From an uncultured Draconibacterium sp. (GTDB lineage: Bacteria; Bacteroidota; Bacteroidia; Bacteroidales; Prolixibacteraceae): a stretch of DNA of 64,000 nucleotides. A program made the position numbers and the translations under genes. Shown here piece after piece: positions 54,846-62,828 of this stretch. Where the stretch lies: the NCBI RefSeq assembly GCF_963674925.1, contig NZ_OY771649.1, forward strand, positions 248,001 to 312,000, read 5' to 3'. Numbering within the stretch: the first letter of the stretch is position 1; each line of letters begins with the position of its first letter. Below the pieces are notes generated by a model. The model did not search any database. It was given only the letters and a program-made list of their open reading frames with translations, and had not been told where the DNA came from.

Positions 54846-56075
54846 ATGCTACCTGTTCAGGAATACATCGACCATTTTAAAGAAATGTGGGAGCGGAGCC
54901 CCGATACTTTTCCGCAATTTCATAACACTTATTCAGCAGAAGAAAAGTTAGCTCACGAACGCAATTTTGATGGTTTTCAGAAGAAGTTGAAAGAACTGCA
55001 GAACGTTCGTAAAGCACAACAGGTGCAACGTGATCCTGCGAAGTCATTTTTTCCGATGTTCCGGTCATTCCTGGAGACTGTTTTTGATTTTAATCCAGGG
55101 CATCTTGAGATTATCCTGTCAGAGGAATTCAAAGATGTTTCGAAAGATTTTTTCTATCGTGCACGTGCATTTGGTCCCGAATTAGATCCGGAAGACATTT
55201 ACCAGGGAATGCGAAATGTATGGATAATGAATGGTCTGCAACTAATGGCTGAAAAGCCGGTGAAGATTACTCCATCGGTATTTGCATATTCTATGATCTA
55301 CCCGTATAGCGATAATTTATTGGACGATCCCGAGCTTAGCAAAGATGAGAAACAAGCTTTTTCAGCTCGTTTCGATCGTCGTCTGCGAGGCTTGCCAGAG
55401 GAAGCGGTAAATCATACCGAAAAGCAGTTGTTCCGCTTAATTTCCATGTTTGAGGATGAATTTCCACGTGGCGAATTTCCAAAGGTTTATGAAAGTTTGT
55501 ACGCCATTCAGCAGGGGCAAACCAATAGCCTGAAAATGATTGCGCAGAATGGCCTGTCTGATGATGAGATATGTACTATTTGTTTTGAAAAAGGCGGAGC
55601 ATCAGTTTTAGCCGATGGTTACCTGGTTGCCGGTGAGATGACCAGAGAGCAGGAACAAGCGCTTTTTGGTTACGGAGTTTATTTGCAACTTCTCGACGAT
55701 ATTCAGGATGTAAAAGAGGATTCATTAGCTTCTACCAAAACCATTTTCTCTTGTTTACCTGAGAAGGATCTGGGACGGTTTGTAAATAAAACCATTCATT
55801 TTGGGCGCAAGGCGCTGGAAGAAATGCGTTGTTTTAATGGCGTAAAAAGCGATGATTTTTTGGGTTTGATGAATCGGAGCATTGAGATGATGACTGTTGA
55901 ATCGGTGGGTTTAAATCACACGTGGTACAGTAAAGGTTATTTAAAAGAAATTGAAAAAGTATCGCCTCTGCATTTCGATTATTTACGTAAGAAACGCACG
56001 CAAAGCAAGTCGCAACGCTTTGCATTATTTCAAAAATATTTTGATATGCCAAAAGCAAAGCAAAAAGTGGCGTAA
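54846..56075 (+). CDS. Class I terpene-synthase-fold protein
   Basis: A 409-aa cytoplasmic, all-helical protein. Asp-rich sites typical of the class I isoprenoid fold are D156-xxx-D160-D161 (YSDNLLDDPEL) and D284-D285-I-Q-D288 (LLDDIQDVKED), about 125 residues apart, as in prenyl-diphosphate binding enzymes. I cannot assign it to a named subfamily; the substrate and product are unknown. Neither Asp site is followed by a known chain-length motif. It stands alone with no other terpenoid genes nearby. Confidence 0.68.
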   Translation: MLPVQEYIDHFKEMWERSPDTFPQFHNTYSAEEKLAHERNFDGFQKKLKELQNVRKAQQVQRDPAKSFFPMFRSFLETVFDFNPGHLEIILSEEFKDVSKDFFYRARAFGPELDPEDIYQGMRNVWIMNGLQLMAEKPVKITPSVFAYSMIYPYSDNLLDDPELSKDEKQAFSARFDRRLRGLPEEAVNHTEKQLFRLISMFEDEFPRGEFPKVYESLYAIQQGQTNSLKMIAQNGLSDDEICTICFEKGGASVLADGYLVAGEMTREQEQALFGYGVYLQLLDDIQDVKEDSLASTKTIFSCLPEKDLGRFVNKTIHFGRKALEEMRCFNGVKSDDFLGLMNRSIEMMTVESVGLNHTWYSKGYLKEIEKVSPLHFDYLRKKRTQSKSQRFALFQKYFDMPKAKQKVA

Positions 56076-56230
56076 AATCTGACATCAGGCTTTCTGAATT
56101 TTTATTCAGTGAAACTCGATTTTCAGAAGCGTAGCGCACTGAAATTTGTAAGTTGAACTAATCCCGATAGCGAAGCGTATTGGTACCAGGTGTTAGGTTA
56201 CCCCTTTGCACGACATCGTAAAAGTGGGGA

Positions 56231-56261
56231 TTGGATTCTATCTTGGGGTTTTATACTTTTG
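56231..56261 (+). promoter_or_regulatory. Promoter of the Gfo/Idh/MocA gene
   Basis: TTG (56231-56233), 20 bp, TACTTTTG (56254-56261): a perfect match to the phylum consensus, 42 nt before the start codon. Confidence 0.8.
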
Positions 56262-56303
56262 ATTTAGTTTGTACATTTAGCCTTCAAACTAAATCGAAAA
56301 ATC

Positions 56304-57308
56304 ATGAGTAAAATATACAATTGGGCAGTATTAGGATGTGGTAAAATTGCCAATAAGTTTGTTAACGATCTGAAATTGTTACCAAATGCCAAACTCTATG
56401 CAGCGGCGTCGCGCGATTTAAACCGGGCGCAGGATTTTGCCAACGAACTGGGATTCGAAAAAGCCTATGGCAGTTACACCGATATGGTTGAGGATCCAAA
56501 CGTTGATGTAGTTTATATTGCAACGCCGCATTCCCATCATTTTGAACATACCATGTTGTGCCTGACGCATAAAAAGGCAGTACTTTGTGAGAAGGCATTT
56601 GCCATGAATCAGCACGAAGTGGCGCAAATGATACAATGTGCAAAGGACAACAATACTTTTCTGATGGAAGCTTTCTGGACCATGTTTCAACCCAGTTTTC
56701 AAAAAGCGCTGGAGATTATCAATTCCGGGGAACTGGGTAAATTGAAAATGGTTCGTTCGGATTTTGCCTTTAATGCTGAGTTTAATGTAGACAAACGCCT
56801 CTATAACGTAAAATTGGGTGGCGGCTCACTTTTGGATATTGGTATTTACCCGGTATTTGCAGCGCTGTCAACACTTGGTGTTCCTGACCTCATAAAAACT
56901 TCTGCAGATTTTAGTCCCACCGGAAGCGAGGAAAGTATCCAAATGATTTTCAAATACAAAGGAGGAGAGATGGCCAGTCTGTCCTCAAGCTTTGCGGTAC
57001 ATTCGCCGGTTCAAACCGAATTTTGCTGCGAAAATGGATATGTAGTTTTGCATCCGCGCTGGTTTACGCCAACCGATTTAACCGTTTGGAAGGGCGACGA
57101 AGAGAGAAAGTTAATTCCAAACGAGACAAAAGAAGGGGCAGGGTACCAGTACGAAGCTAAACACGTTATGGAGTGTTTGAATGCAGGGTTGATTGAAAGT
57201 CAGAAAATGACATGGAAAATGAGCAAGGATTTAATCCAAACCCTTGACCGTATTCGTATAGATGCAGGAATCTTCTTTCCGGATCATGATAAGAAATTAT
57301 TTTTCTGA
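56304..57308 (+). CDS. Gfo/Idh/MocA family oxidoreductase
   Basis: A 334-aa NAD(P)-dependent dehydrogenase. The Rossmann motif GCGKIA is near residue 12; VYIATPHSHH and LCEKAFAMN (EK catalytic Lys) are family hallmarks. The C-terminal domain has GGGSLLDIGIYP with the conserved Asp. Substrates in this family are sugars or their derivatives. No close partner gene; it has its own good promoter. Confidence 0.94.
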   Translation: MSKIYNWAVLGCGKIANKFVNDLKLLPNAKLYAAASRDLNRAQDFANELGFEKAYGSYTDMVEDPNVDVVYIATPHSHHFEHTMLCLTHKKAVLCEKAFAMNQHEVAQMIQCAKDNNTFLMEAFWTMFQPSFQKALEIINSGELGKLKMVRSDFAFNAEFNVDKRLYNVKLGGGSLLDIGIYPVFAALSTLGVPDLIKTSADFSPTGSEESIQMIFKYKGGEMASLSSSFAVHSPVQTEFCCENGYVVLHPRWFTPTDLTVWKGDEERKLIPNETKEGAGYQYEAKHVMECLNAGLIESQKMTWKMSKDLIQTLDRIRIDAGIFFPDHDKKLFF

Positions 57309-57423
57309 AGTCTGTAGATGCGGGATTAAAAAAAACTTTAATTACTACATATTTTTTAATTGATGACTAAATCTTGCACCGATTGGAATATTGTGTTTAA
57401 TGAATTTTACACCATTCTTTGTA

Positions 57424-57447
57424 AATTGCAAACTGCTCTTTGCAATT
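57424..57447. promoter_or_regulatory. Inverted repeat upstream of rex
   Basis: AATTGCAAA (57424-57432) and TTTGCAATT (57439-57447) flank CTGCTC. It may be the 3' hairpin of the oxidoreductase or an operator. Confidence 0.3.
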
Positions 57448-57501
57448 GAAAATCAGCAGGATTTATATGTTAAGTTTTGGTGAATAATCATATAATTTCA
57501 A

Positions 57502-57519
57502 TAGAGAAAAAATTCTCTA
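57502..57519. promoter_or_regulatory. Inverted repeat next to rex start
   Basis: TAGAGAA-AAAA-TTCTCTA lies 34 bp before the rex start. It does not match the known TTGTGA-type Rex operator, but its position fits an autoregulatory site. Confidence 0.3.
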
Positions 57520-57552
57520 ATTTGAGTTATTCGTATTTTTAAAGTGAACTTA

Positions 57553-58218
57553 ATGACAAAAGCTACAAAAGTGATCGCAGTTAGAAAAAATAAAAAACAA
57601 GTTCCGGAACCAACTTTAAGAAGGTTGCCAGGCTATTTATTTTTTCTTGAAAAAGTTCGGGAGAATGGGGTGATGAATATTTCAGCACCTTCGATTGGAA
57701 AAGAACTAAAATGCGATCCTACACAAGTGGTAAAAGATTTGGCATTTACTGGTGTTAAAGGAAAACCCAGGGTAGGGTACAATACTTACGAGTTGTGCCA
57801 CGCACTGGAAGAATTTTTAGGATTCAATCATGTAAACGAAGCTTTTCTGGTTGGAGCCGGTAATTTAGGTTCTGCTTTAATGGCTTATCAGGAGCACCAA
57901 ACGCTGGGTTTGAAAGTAATAGCAGCATTTGATGTAGATGAAAAGAAGATCGGGCAACACATTGGAAATACTCCGGTTTTGGAGTATAACAAGTTGTTCC
58001 ATCTGTCGAACCGGTTGGATGTTGAGATTGCCATTTTAACCACGCCGAATAATGTGGCGCAGGAAGTAGCTGAAGATTTAGTGAACTGTGGTGTAAAGGC
58101 AATCTGGAATTTCACCCATGAAATATTGGACCTGCCGGATCACATTATTATTCAGAATACATCGATGAGTTCCTTTGCCGCTGTTTTGTTGCAACGGCTG
58201 AATGATTCAAAGAAATAA
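57553..58218 (+). CDS. rex: Redox-sensing repressor Rex
   Basis: A 221-aa regulator that releases DNA when NADH is high. Winged helix: PTLRRLPGYLFFLEKV and SAPSIGKELKCDPTQVVKDL; Rossmann: VGAGNLGSALMAY; later NNVAQEVAEDL. The ATG at 57553 is preferred to GTG 57544 and places the helix correctly. It would govern fermentation and respiration genes elsewhere. Confidence 0.93.
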   Translation: MTKATKVIAVRKNKKQVPEPTLRRLPGYLFFLEKVRENGVMNISAPSIGKELKCDPTQVVKDLAFTGVKGKPRVGYNTYELCHALEEFLGFNHVNEAFLVGAGNLGSALMAYQEHQTLGLKVIAAFDVDEKKIGQHIGNTPVLEYNKLFHLSNRLDVEIAILTTPNNVAQEVAEDLVNCGVKAIWNFTHEILDLPDHIIIQNTSMSSFAAVLLQRLNDSKK

Positions 58219-58236
58219 CTCAAAAAAAGCGAAAAA

Positions 58237-58437
58237 ATGAAAAAGATTAATTTGTTCTTTAGATGTGCGGTCGATCAAATAAAGAAAAAATTCTTTAAAA
58301 GCGTAAAAAATGACATTAATCATGCTTGTATTGAACTGCAAAATCTGGAAGATGAAAGCAAAGTAACAGTTGAAGAAAAGGAGCGCGAAGAATATGCTCA
58401 GAATTATAATATAACAACCCGCTGGCAAACTATTTAA
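58237..58437 (+). CDS. Small hypothetical protein (66 aa)
   Basis: Lys-rich at first (INLFFRCAVDQIKKKFFK), acidic later (LEDESKVTVEEKEREE). It starts 18 nt after rex. I do not recognise it. An opposite-strand frame exists but is low-complexity and hydrophobic, and less likely to be coding. Existence as a protein is not certain. Confidence 0.45.
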   Translation: MKKINLFFRCAVDQIKKKFFKSVKNDINHACIELQNLEDESKVTVEEKEREEYAQNYNITTRWQTI

Positions 58438-58581
58438 TTGCTCTTTCTCTATAGCTTTAAGTAGAATCAATATTCATTGATTAATCATTAAGCGGGAGTC
58501 TAAAATTACCCGGATTATACACTCGCGTATTTTCTAAAACACCCATCATTATTAAGACCTGTGCCGTATTAGTTTAATTGT

Positions 58582-58589
58582 TACATTTG
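58582..58589 (+). promoter_or_regulatory. -7 element upstream of the isomerase-like gene
   Basis: TACATTTG lies 28 bp before the ATG. No TTG is seen at the expected distance upstream. Confidence 0.45.
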
Positions 58590-58617
58590 TTTTTCTGAAA
58601 CAACTAAATTTAATACG

Positions 58618-59454
58618 ATGAACAAATCAGCGGTTTCTTTTCTGCTCTTATTGCTATTTACCTTTTCGCTAACTGCGCAGGAGGTAAAACGCCCTGAACC
58701 TCAGCCGGCACCGGAAACCAATGAATCGTTTAAGCTTGGAATGGCCGGTTATACTTTTGTCCATTTCGATTTGCAAACTACATTGGAAACCATGAAACGT
58801 TGCGATGTGCATTACCTTTGTATAAAGGATTTTCATTTACCTGTCAACAGCACCTCAGATGAAATTGAGGCATTTCATAAAAAATGTGCAGAATACGGTG
58901 TTACCGGTTATGCGGTTGGACCACTATATATGAAAAGTAAAGAGGATATCGACAAATATTTCAATTATGCGATAAGAGTGGGAGTTAACACGATTGTTGG
59001 TGTGCCCGATTATGAACTGCTTCCATACGTAAATGAGAAAGTAAAGGAAACAGGTTTATATTTTGCCATTCATTTGCATGGTCCGGATATCGATGTGTAT
59101 CCGGATGCTGAAGATGTATGGGAGCATACAAAAGATCTTGATCCACGCATTGGTATGTGTCTCGATATTGGTCACGATACAAGAAATGGAAAAGATCCGG
59201 TAGCCGATTTGAAAAAATACCAATCGAGGGTTTTCGATATTCATTTAAAAGATGTTACCGGCCGCACCAAAGAGGGCTATTCTGTTGAAGTAGGGAGAGG
59301 CATAATTGATTTTCCGGCTTTTGTAAATATGCTTCGAGAAGTGAATTATACCGGAACCGTAAGTTTGGAACATGAGCGCAACATGGATGACCCGTTTATG
59401 GGAATTGCTGAATCAATAGGCTATTTCAGGGCAATGATCGCCGCAACAAAATAG
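58618..59454 (+). CDS. Exported sugar phosphate isomerase/epimerase-like TIM barrel
   Basis: A 278-aa xylose-isomerase-like protein with a signal peptide (...FSLTAQ). Metal-site regions are FAIHLHG, MCLDIGHDTR, FDIHLKDVTGR and VSLEHERNMDD. Members are sugar epimerases or isomerases; exported forms are frequent in Bacteroidota polysaccharide-use regions. The substrate is unknown. Confidence 0.85.
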   Translation: MNKSAVSFLLLLLFTFSLTAQEVKRPEPQPAPETNESFKLGMAGYTFVHFDLQTTLETMKRCDVHYLCIKDFHLPVNSTSDEIEAFHKKCAEYGVTGYAVGPLYMKSKEDIDKYFNYAIRVGVNTIVGVPDYELLPYVNEKVKETGLYFAIHLHGPDIDVYPDAEDVWEHTKDLDPRIGMCLDIGHDTRNGKDPVADLKKYQSRVFDIHLKDVTGRTKEGYSVEVGRGIIDFPAFVNMLREVNYTGTVSLEHERNMDDPFMGIAESIGYFRAMIAATK

Positions 59455-59473
59455 ATTAAAAACAGGATATTGA

Positions 59474-59507
59474 AAAGAGTTCTCCATGGTTGGGGAACTC
59501 TTTTTTT
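59474..59507 (+). terminator. Rho-independent terminator
   Basis: AAAGAGTTC (59474-59482) and GAACTCTTT (59495-59503) form a 9-bp stem followed by a run of T (59501-59507). Confidence 0.9.
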
Positions 59508-59586
59508 GTGTTTAAGCCAGGACAATGTTCAACATAAATAAATTAGTATTCTCTTTGAATTCCGGCTTTTATCGCAGCTAATTTTA

Positions 59587-59594
59587 TATTTTTG
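59587..59594 (+). promoter_or_regulatory. -7 element before the TonB-like gene
   Basis: TATTTTTG fits TAnnTTTG and ends only 6 nt before the ATG at 59601, so the mRNA may be nearly leaderless, like that of bamD. Confidence 0.4.
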
Positions 59595-59600
59595 CTGCAA

Positions 59601-60338
59601 ATGAAGATTGGAGAGTTATACAGAAGAAATGTTTATGGAGTAATCGGTACGCTGGTATTCCATATTCTTTTGTTTTCTGCATTTTTATTGGCCGATGTAG
59701 ATATAAAAGGCAACGTAAAGGAAGAAGCTATTCTGATTGAATTCCCGGAAGAATTGCTCGAACCTGAAATTGCGGAGCCCGAAACACAAGAAGAAAATAC
59801 GGATCAGCCAAATAGTGAACAAAATACCAATACCCGAACAAACATTGCTTCAAATCGATCGGCAACAGAAAATACAACTAACTCAACCGACGAGTTTTTC
59901 GACGATGATTATTTAAAAGAAGTAGAAGCCGCCAAACAACTTGTATCGAATGTCAATAATAATCTTGCTAAAGAAACAGTTGATTTGAGTGATATTGAAA
60001 TGCCGGTTGAAACTACAGAAGGCATGGATCGCGATTCGATAAAGAATGTAATTTATGCCGGTGAAAGTAATATTGTTTACTACCTGGAAAATCGTTATCA
60101 CTTGAGTTTGCCCGTTCCTGTTTATCTAAGTCAGGGTGGAGGGACAGTAATTGTCGATATCGTTGTAAACCGCCAGGGGCAGGTTGTTAATGCTGAACCC
60201 CGCGAAGATCGGTCTATCCGGGATAAGCAGCTGTTTGCCTATGCAAAAGAAGCAGCAATCCGAACTTTATTTAACAGCGACAACTCAGCTCCGTCCAGGC
60301 AAAAAGGAACAATCCAATACACATTCGTAGCACAGTAA
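59601..60338 (+). CDS. TonB-like protein
   Basis: A 245-aa protein with a single membrane helix (~14-33), an acidic/Asn/Thr-rich linker and a C-terminal domain of TonB_C type (GGGTVIVDIVVNRQGQVV, ending RQKGTIQYTFVAQ). This is the pattern of energy transducers that power outer-membrane receptors, although the ExbBD genes are not here. The ATG at 59601 follows an in-frame TTG by three codons. Confidence 0.75.
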   Translation: MKIGELYRRNVYGVIGTLVFHILLFSAFLLADVDIKGNVKEEAILIEFPEELLEPEIAEPETQEENTDQPNSEQNTNTRTNIASNRSATENTTNSTDEFFDDDYLKEVEAAKQLVSNVNNNLAKETVDLSDIEMPVETTEGMDRDSIKNVIYAGESNIVYYLENRYHLSLPVPVYLSQGGGTVIVDIVVNRQGQVVNAEPREDRSIRDKQLFAYAKEAAIRTLFNSDNSAPSRQKGTIQYTFVAQ

Positions 60339-60386
60339 ATAAAATGTTAATTGTTGAAAGGTTTAACACCATTTAACATCTTTTTC

Positions 60387-60417
60387 TTGTCGGATTTACA
60401 ATATGCCTTTATCTTTG
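60387..60417 (+). promoter_or_regulatory. Perfect Bacteroidota promoter for a short transcript
   Basis: TTG (60387-60389), 20 bp, TATCTTTG (60410-60417). No gene starts within 280 bp downstream; a terminator follows after ~60 nt. Confidence 0.75.
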
Positions 60418-60421
60418 CGGT

Positions 60422-60503
60422 ACGTTTATTTTCATAAGTTTAGGTTTAGTTAGGTTAGTTAGTTTAATGAGAAAAGGATGGGTTGTTGAACCTGTCCTTT
60501 TTG
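60422..60503 (+). ncRNA. Candidate small RNA or attenuated leader (~80 nt)
   Basis: Bounded by the promoter at 60387-60417 and a hairpin (60472-60502). The transcript would start GTTTAGG-like with several TTAGG/TTAGTT units (60438-60466) and end in a T-rich tract. It could be a stand-alone sRNA or the attenuated leader of the sigma-factor gene 200 bp on. Not matched by me to any known RNA family. Confidence 0.45.
60472..60502 (+). terminator. Hairpin terminator of the short transcript
   Basis: AAAAGGA (60472-60478) pairs with TCCTTTT (60495-60501); inner GGGTT and AACCT add pairing. TTTTTGTTTT follows. Confidence 0.7.
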
Positions 60504-60701
60504 TTTTATACCCAATCCCGAACAATAAATCCAAAAGTTTTCTTCTTTTTTTAATTTAATTTTTATCTTTATCAAATCTTGTAACGGCTTGTTAATAAGC
60601 GAAATTACACGTTTGCCAACAAGGCGGTTATTAAGTTGTGGATAGAATAATTTTAAATAGAGGGTTACCTTTTACCCAATAATCGAATAATATATTAGAA
60701 G

Positions 60702-61289
60702 ATGATAAATTATACGGATGCGCAAATCCTGAAAGGAATCTTAAGGCACGATAATTTAATTTTGCAGTACATATACAAACAGTACTACTATAAAGTAAAT
60801 TATTTCATTAAGAAAAACCAAGGAAGTGAGGACGATGCCAGTGATATATTTCAGGAAGCTATTATCGTAATTTACAGGAAATTAAAGGAAAACGATTTAA
60901 TTTTCGAAAAGAGTTCTTTTCAAGGATATTTATTCTCAGTATGTCGATTTTTGTGGTTAAAGCAATTAGAGAAACGACGGATTGAGAAAGAAAAGCTGAA
61001 CGATTCATTACCGTTTCAGGAAGACGTTTACGACGACAACCTGGTAGAATTGGTCGATAAAAACCAAAAATACGGTTTGTATCAAAAGCATTTCAAAACC
61101 TTGAGTACAGATTGTCAGAAGCTATTGCAGATGTTTTTTGAAAAGGTCCCGCTAAAAGAAATTGCGAAAATTATGGGCTACAAATCTGAAAAATATGCTA
61201 AAACAAGAAAGTATAAGTGTAAAGAACTGTTGATAAAGCGCATTAAGCAAGATACAGAATTTAAAAAGATACTTGAAGATGACACCTAA
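60702..61289 (+). CDS. ECF-type RNA polymerase sigma factor
   Basis: A 195-aa sigma-70 family factor. Region 2: LQYIYKQYYYKVNYFIKKNQGS, DDASDIFQEAIIVIYRKL, SSFQGYLFSVCRFLWLKQL. Region 4: STDCQKLLQMFFEKVPLKEIAKIMGYKS, in shortened form LKEIAKIMGYKS. No anti-sigma of the FecR kind is next; instead a repeat-built membrane TPR protein overlaps its end by 11 nt and may serve that role. Confidence 0.87.
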   Translation: MINYTDAQILKGILRHDNLILQYIYKQYYYKVNYFIKKNQGSEDDASDIFQEAIIVIYRKLKENDLIFEKSSFQGYLFSVCRFLWLKQLEKRRIEKEKLNDSLPFQEDVYDDNLVELVDKNQKYGLYQKHFKTLSTDCQKLLQMFFEKVPLKEIAKIMGYKSEKYAKTRKYKCKELLIKRIKQDTEFKKILEDDT

Positions 61290-62781
61290 AGCAGAATTAT
61301 TTGGACGCATTGAAGATTACTGTTTAGATCTTTTAAACAAACCAGAGAGAGAAGAATTTGAAAAAGAGTTAGAATTAAACCAGGAATTAAGAGATGAAGT
61401 TGAACTTCAGATGAATATCCAGAATGCCATTTTGGAGATGGATGTTCTCGATCTTAAAGGAAAACTGGAAAAAATTCAAACGAACAGTACAAAAAATGGC
61501 AAGTTAAATGGCTCTTTCGAGCTGTTAGACGACTTCAGCGAATTTGAAGAAGCCACCGCAGAGTTAACACCCGAAGAACTTATTGAAAGTTTCGAATCGC
61601 TCCCAAAAGTTCATGTATATCAGCATGAGCGAACCAGCAACGAAAACATTCACCATTATTACAAAGAGCAAAACGGTTCTGAGCAAGTCGTTATTGAAGA
61701 TGACCTGAACGGTTTTGACATGGAAGGTCTGGAAGGCCTGGAAGAGGCTGTTCTTGAAACAGACATCCTGAACTTGCGCGAAACATTGCAACAAGTGGCA
61801 AAATCGGTTGAACCGCAGTATTCAGTTGAAGATATCGACGCATATCTTGAGGGAGAAATGGGCGACGATATTTTGGCCGAGTTTGAAGGTGAGCTGAACC
61901 AAAATGAACTGTTACAATCAGAAGTTAGTTTGCATAAAGAGCTTGAAATGGCTGTTGCAGAAAACGATGTAATGGATCTGAGAAGCGAATTAAGAAATAT
62001 CATGGAATCTGAAACATCGTGGAATGTAAGTGAGCAAACCATTGAAGACTTTATTGACGGAGTACTGGAGGAAAGCCTGTTGGAAGAATTCAGTGCTGAA
62101 TTAAAAGAAAATACCGATCTGATGGCGGAAGTAGCACTTCGCGAGAATATAAACTCTGCCGTTTCGGAAATAGATATCATGGGCTTACGTCAGAAACTGA
62201 AAGACGCAAGAGACGAATCCGAGAAGAAAGAGGTAAAATCGATTATGATGCCTCGAATCGAAATCGGTTCTACCAAATTCTGGCGCAGTAGTGTAGCCGT
62301 TATTTTAGTCCTGGTTGGTTTACTGGGGGTAATGCGAATGAATACCAATACGCTTGACAATTCGTACGATAAGTACTTTGAATCGACAACCTGGGCATCT
62401 GAACGTTCGGTTGACAGCGATGTGAGTGTAATACAACAGGCTCAAATGTATTTTCAGCAGAATGAGTTCCAGAAAACTATCGATCTGTTGAATAATGTGA
62501 CGGTTAAATCTGACGACCAATTTGTTCCGCAGTTTTATAAAGGATTGAGTTATCAGAATTTGAATAAATATCCGAAAGCGGTAACTGAATATACTAAAGT
62601 TATTGATCACGGAAATAACATGTTCATTGAGGAAGCTGAGTGGTATAAAGCTCTTTGTTACCTGAAAATGAATAAAAGGGCAGAGGCTAAGAAAGAATTG
62701 CTAGCAGTTATTGATCGCAAAGGTCATTACGAAAAAGATGCCAAGGCAATTTTAAGAAAGCTCAGGTACTCTTTTAAATAA
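61279..62781 (+). CDS. Repeat-built anti-sigma-like membrane TPR protein
   Basis: A 500-aa protein overlapping the sigma gene by 11 nt (start ATG 61279). Its cytoplasmic part has three copies, plus one half copy, of a ~55-residue helical module resembling an anti-sigma N-terminus: copy 1 ~11-65, half copy ~150-176, copy 2 ~185-240, copy 3 ~255-310. Each ends with a D-x-L/M-x-L-R/K-x-x-L helix (DVLDLKGKL, DILNLRETL, DVMDLRSEL, DIMGLRQKL). A membrane helix follows at ~334-354, then TPR repeats on the other side (~385-495). No zinc-binding His/Cys set is seen. Likely controls the sigma factor. Confidence 0.75.
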   Translation: MTPKAELFGRIEDYCLDLLNKPEREEFEKELELNQELRDEVELQMNIQNAILEMDVLDLKGKLEKIQTNSTKNGKLNGSFELLDDFSEFEEATAELTPEELIESFESLPKVHVYQHERTSNENIHHYYKEQNGSEQVVIEDDLNGFDMEGLEGLEEAVLETDILNLRETLQQVAKSVEPQYSVEDIDAYLEGEMGDDILAEFEGELNQNELLQSEVSLHKELEMAVAENDVMDLRSELRNIMESETSWNVSEQTIEDFIDGVLEESLLEEFSAELKENTDLMAEVALRENINSAVSEIDIMGLRQKLKDARDESEKKEVKSIMMPRIEIGSTKFWRSSVAVILVLVGLLGVMRMNTNTLDNSYDKYFESTTWASERSVDSDVSVIQQAQMYFQQNEFQKTIDLLNNVTVKSDDQFVPQFYKGLSYQNLNKYPKAVTEYTKVIDHGNNMFIEEAEWYKALCYLKMNKRAEAKKELLAVIDRKGHYEKDAKAILRKLRYSFK

Positions 62782-62828
62782 TCGAAGAATCGTCCAATAG
62801 ATTAATTCGAAAACATATACACATTCAA

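Larger units (their letters stand above)
60339..60701 (+). other. 363-bp intergenic region with promoter, short transcript and hairpin
   Basis: There is no convincing ORF. A strong promoter match (60387-60417) is followed by TTAGG-like repeats and a terminator hairpin (60472-60502), suggesting a transcript of about 80 nt. From ~60505 to the sigma gene the sequence is AT-rich with nothing recognised. Confidence 0.6.

Noticed and set aside
58207..58470. 87-aa minus-strand frame downstream of rex
   Set aside because: Phe/Ile-rich antisense of an AT-rich, Lys-coding region, overlapping the rex stop; less likely than the plus-strand small gene.
61659..62180. 173-aa minus-strand frame opposite the repeat protein
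   Set aside because: Ser-rich mirror of Glu-rich codons; the plus strand has clear repeats and a membrane helix.
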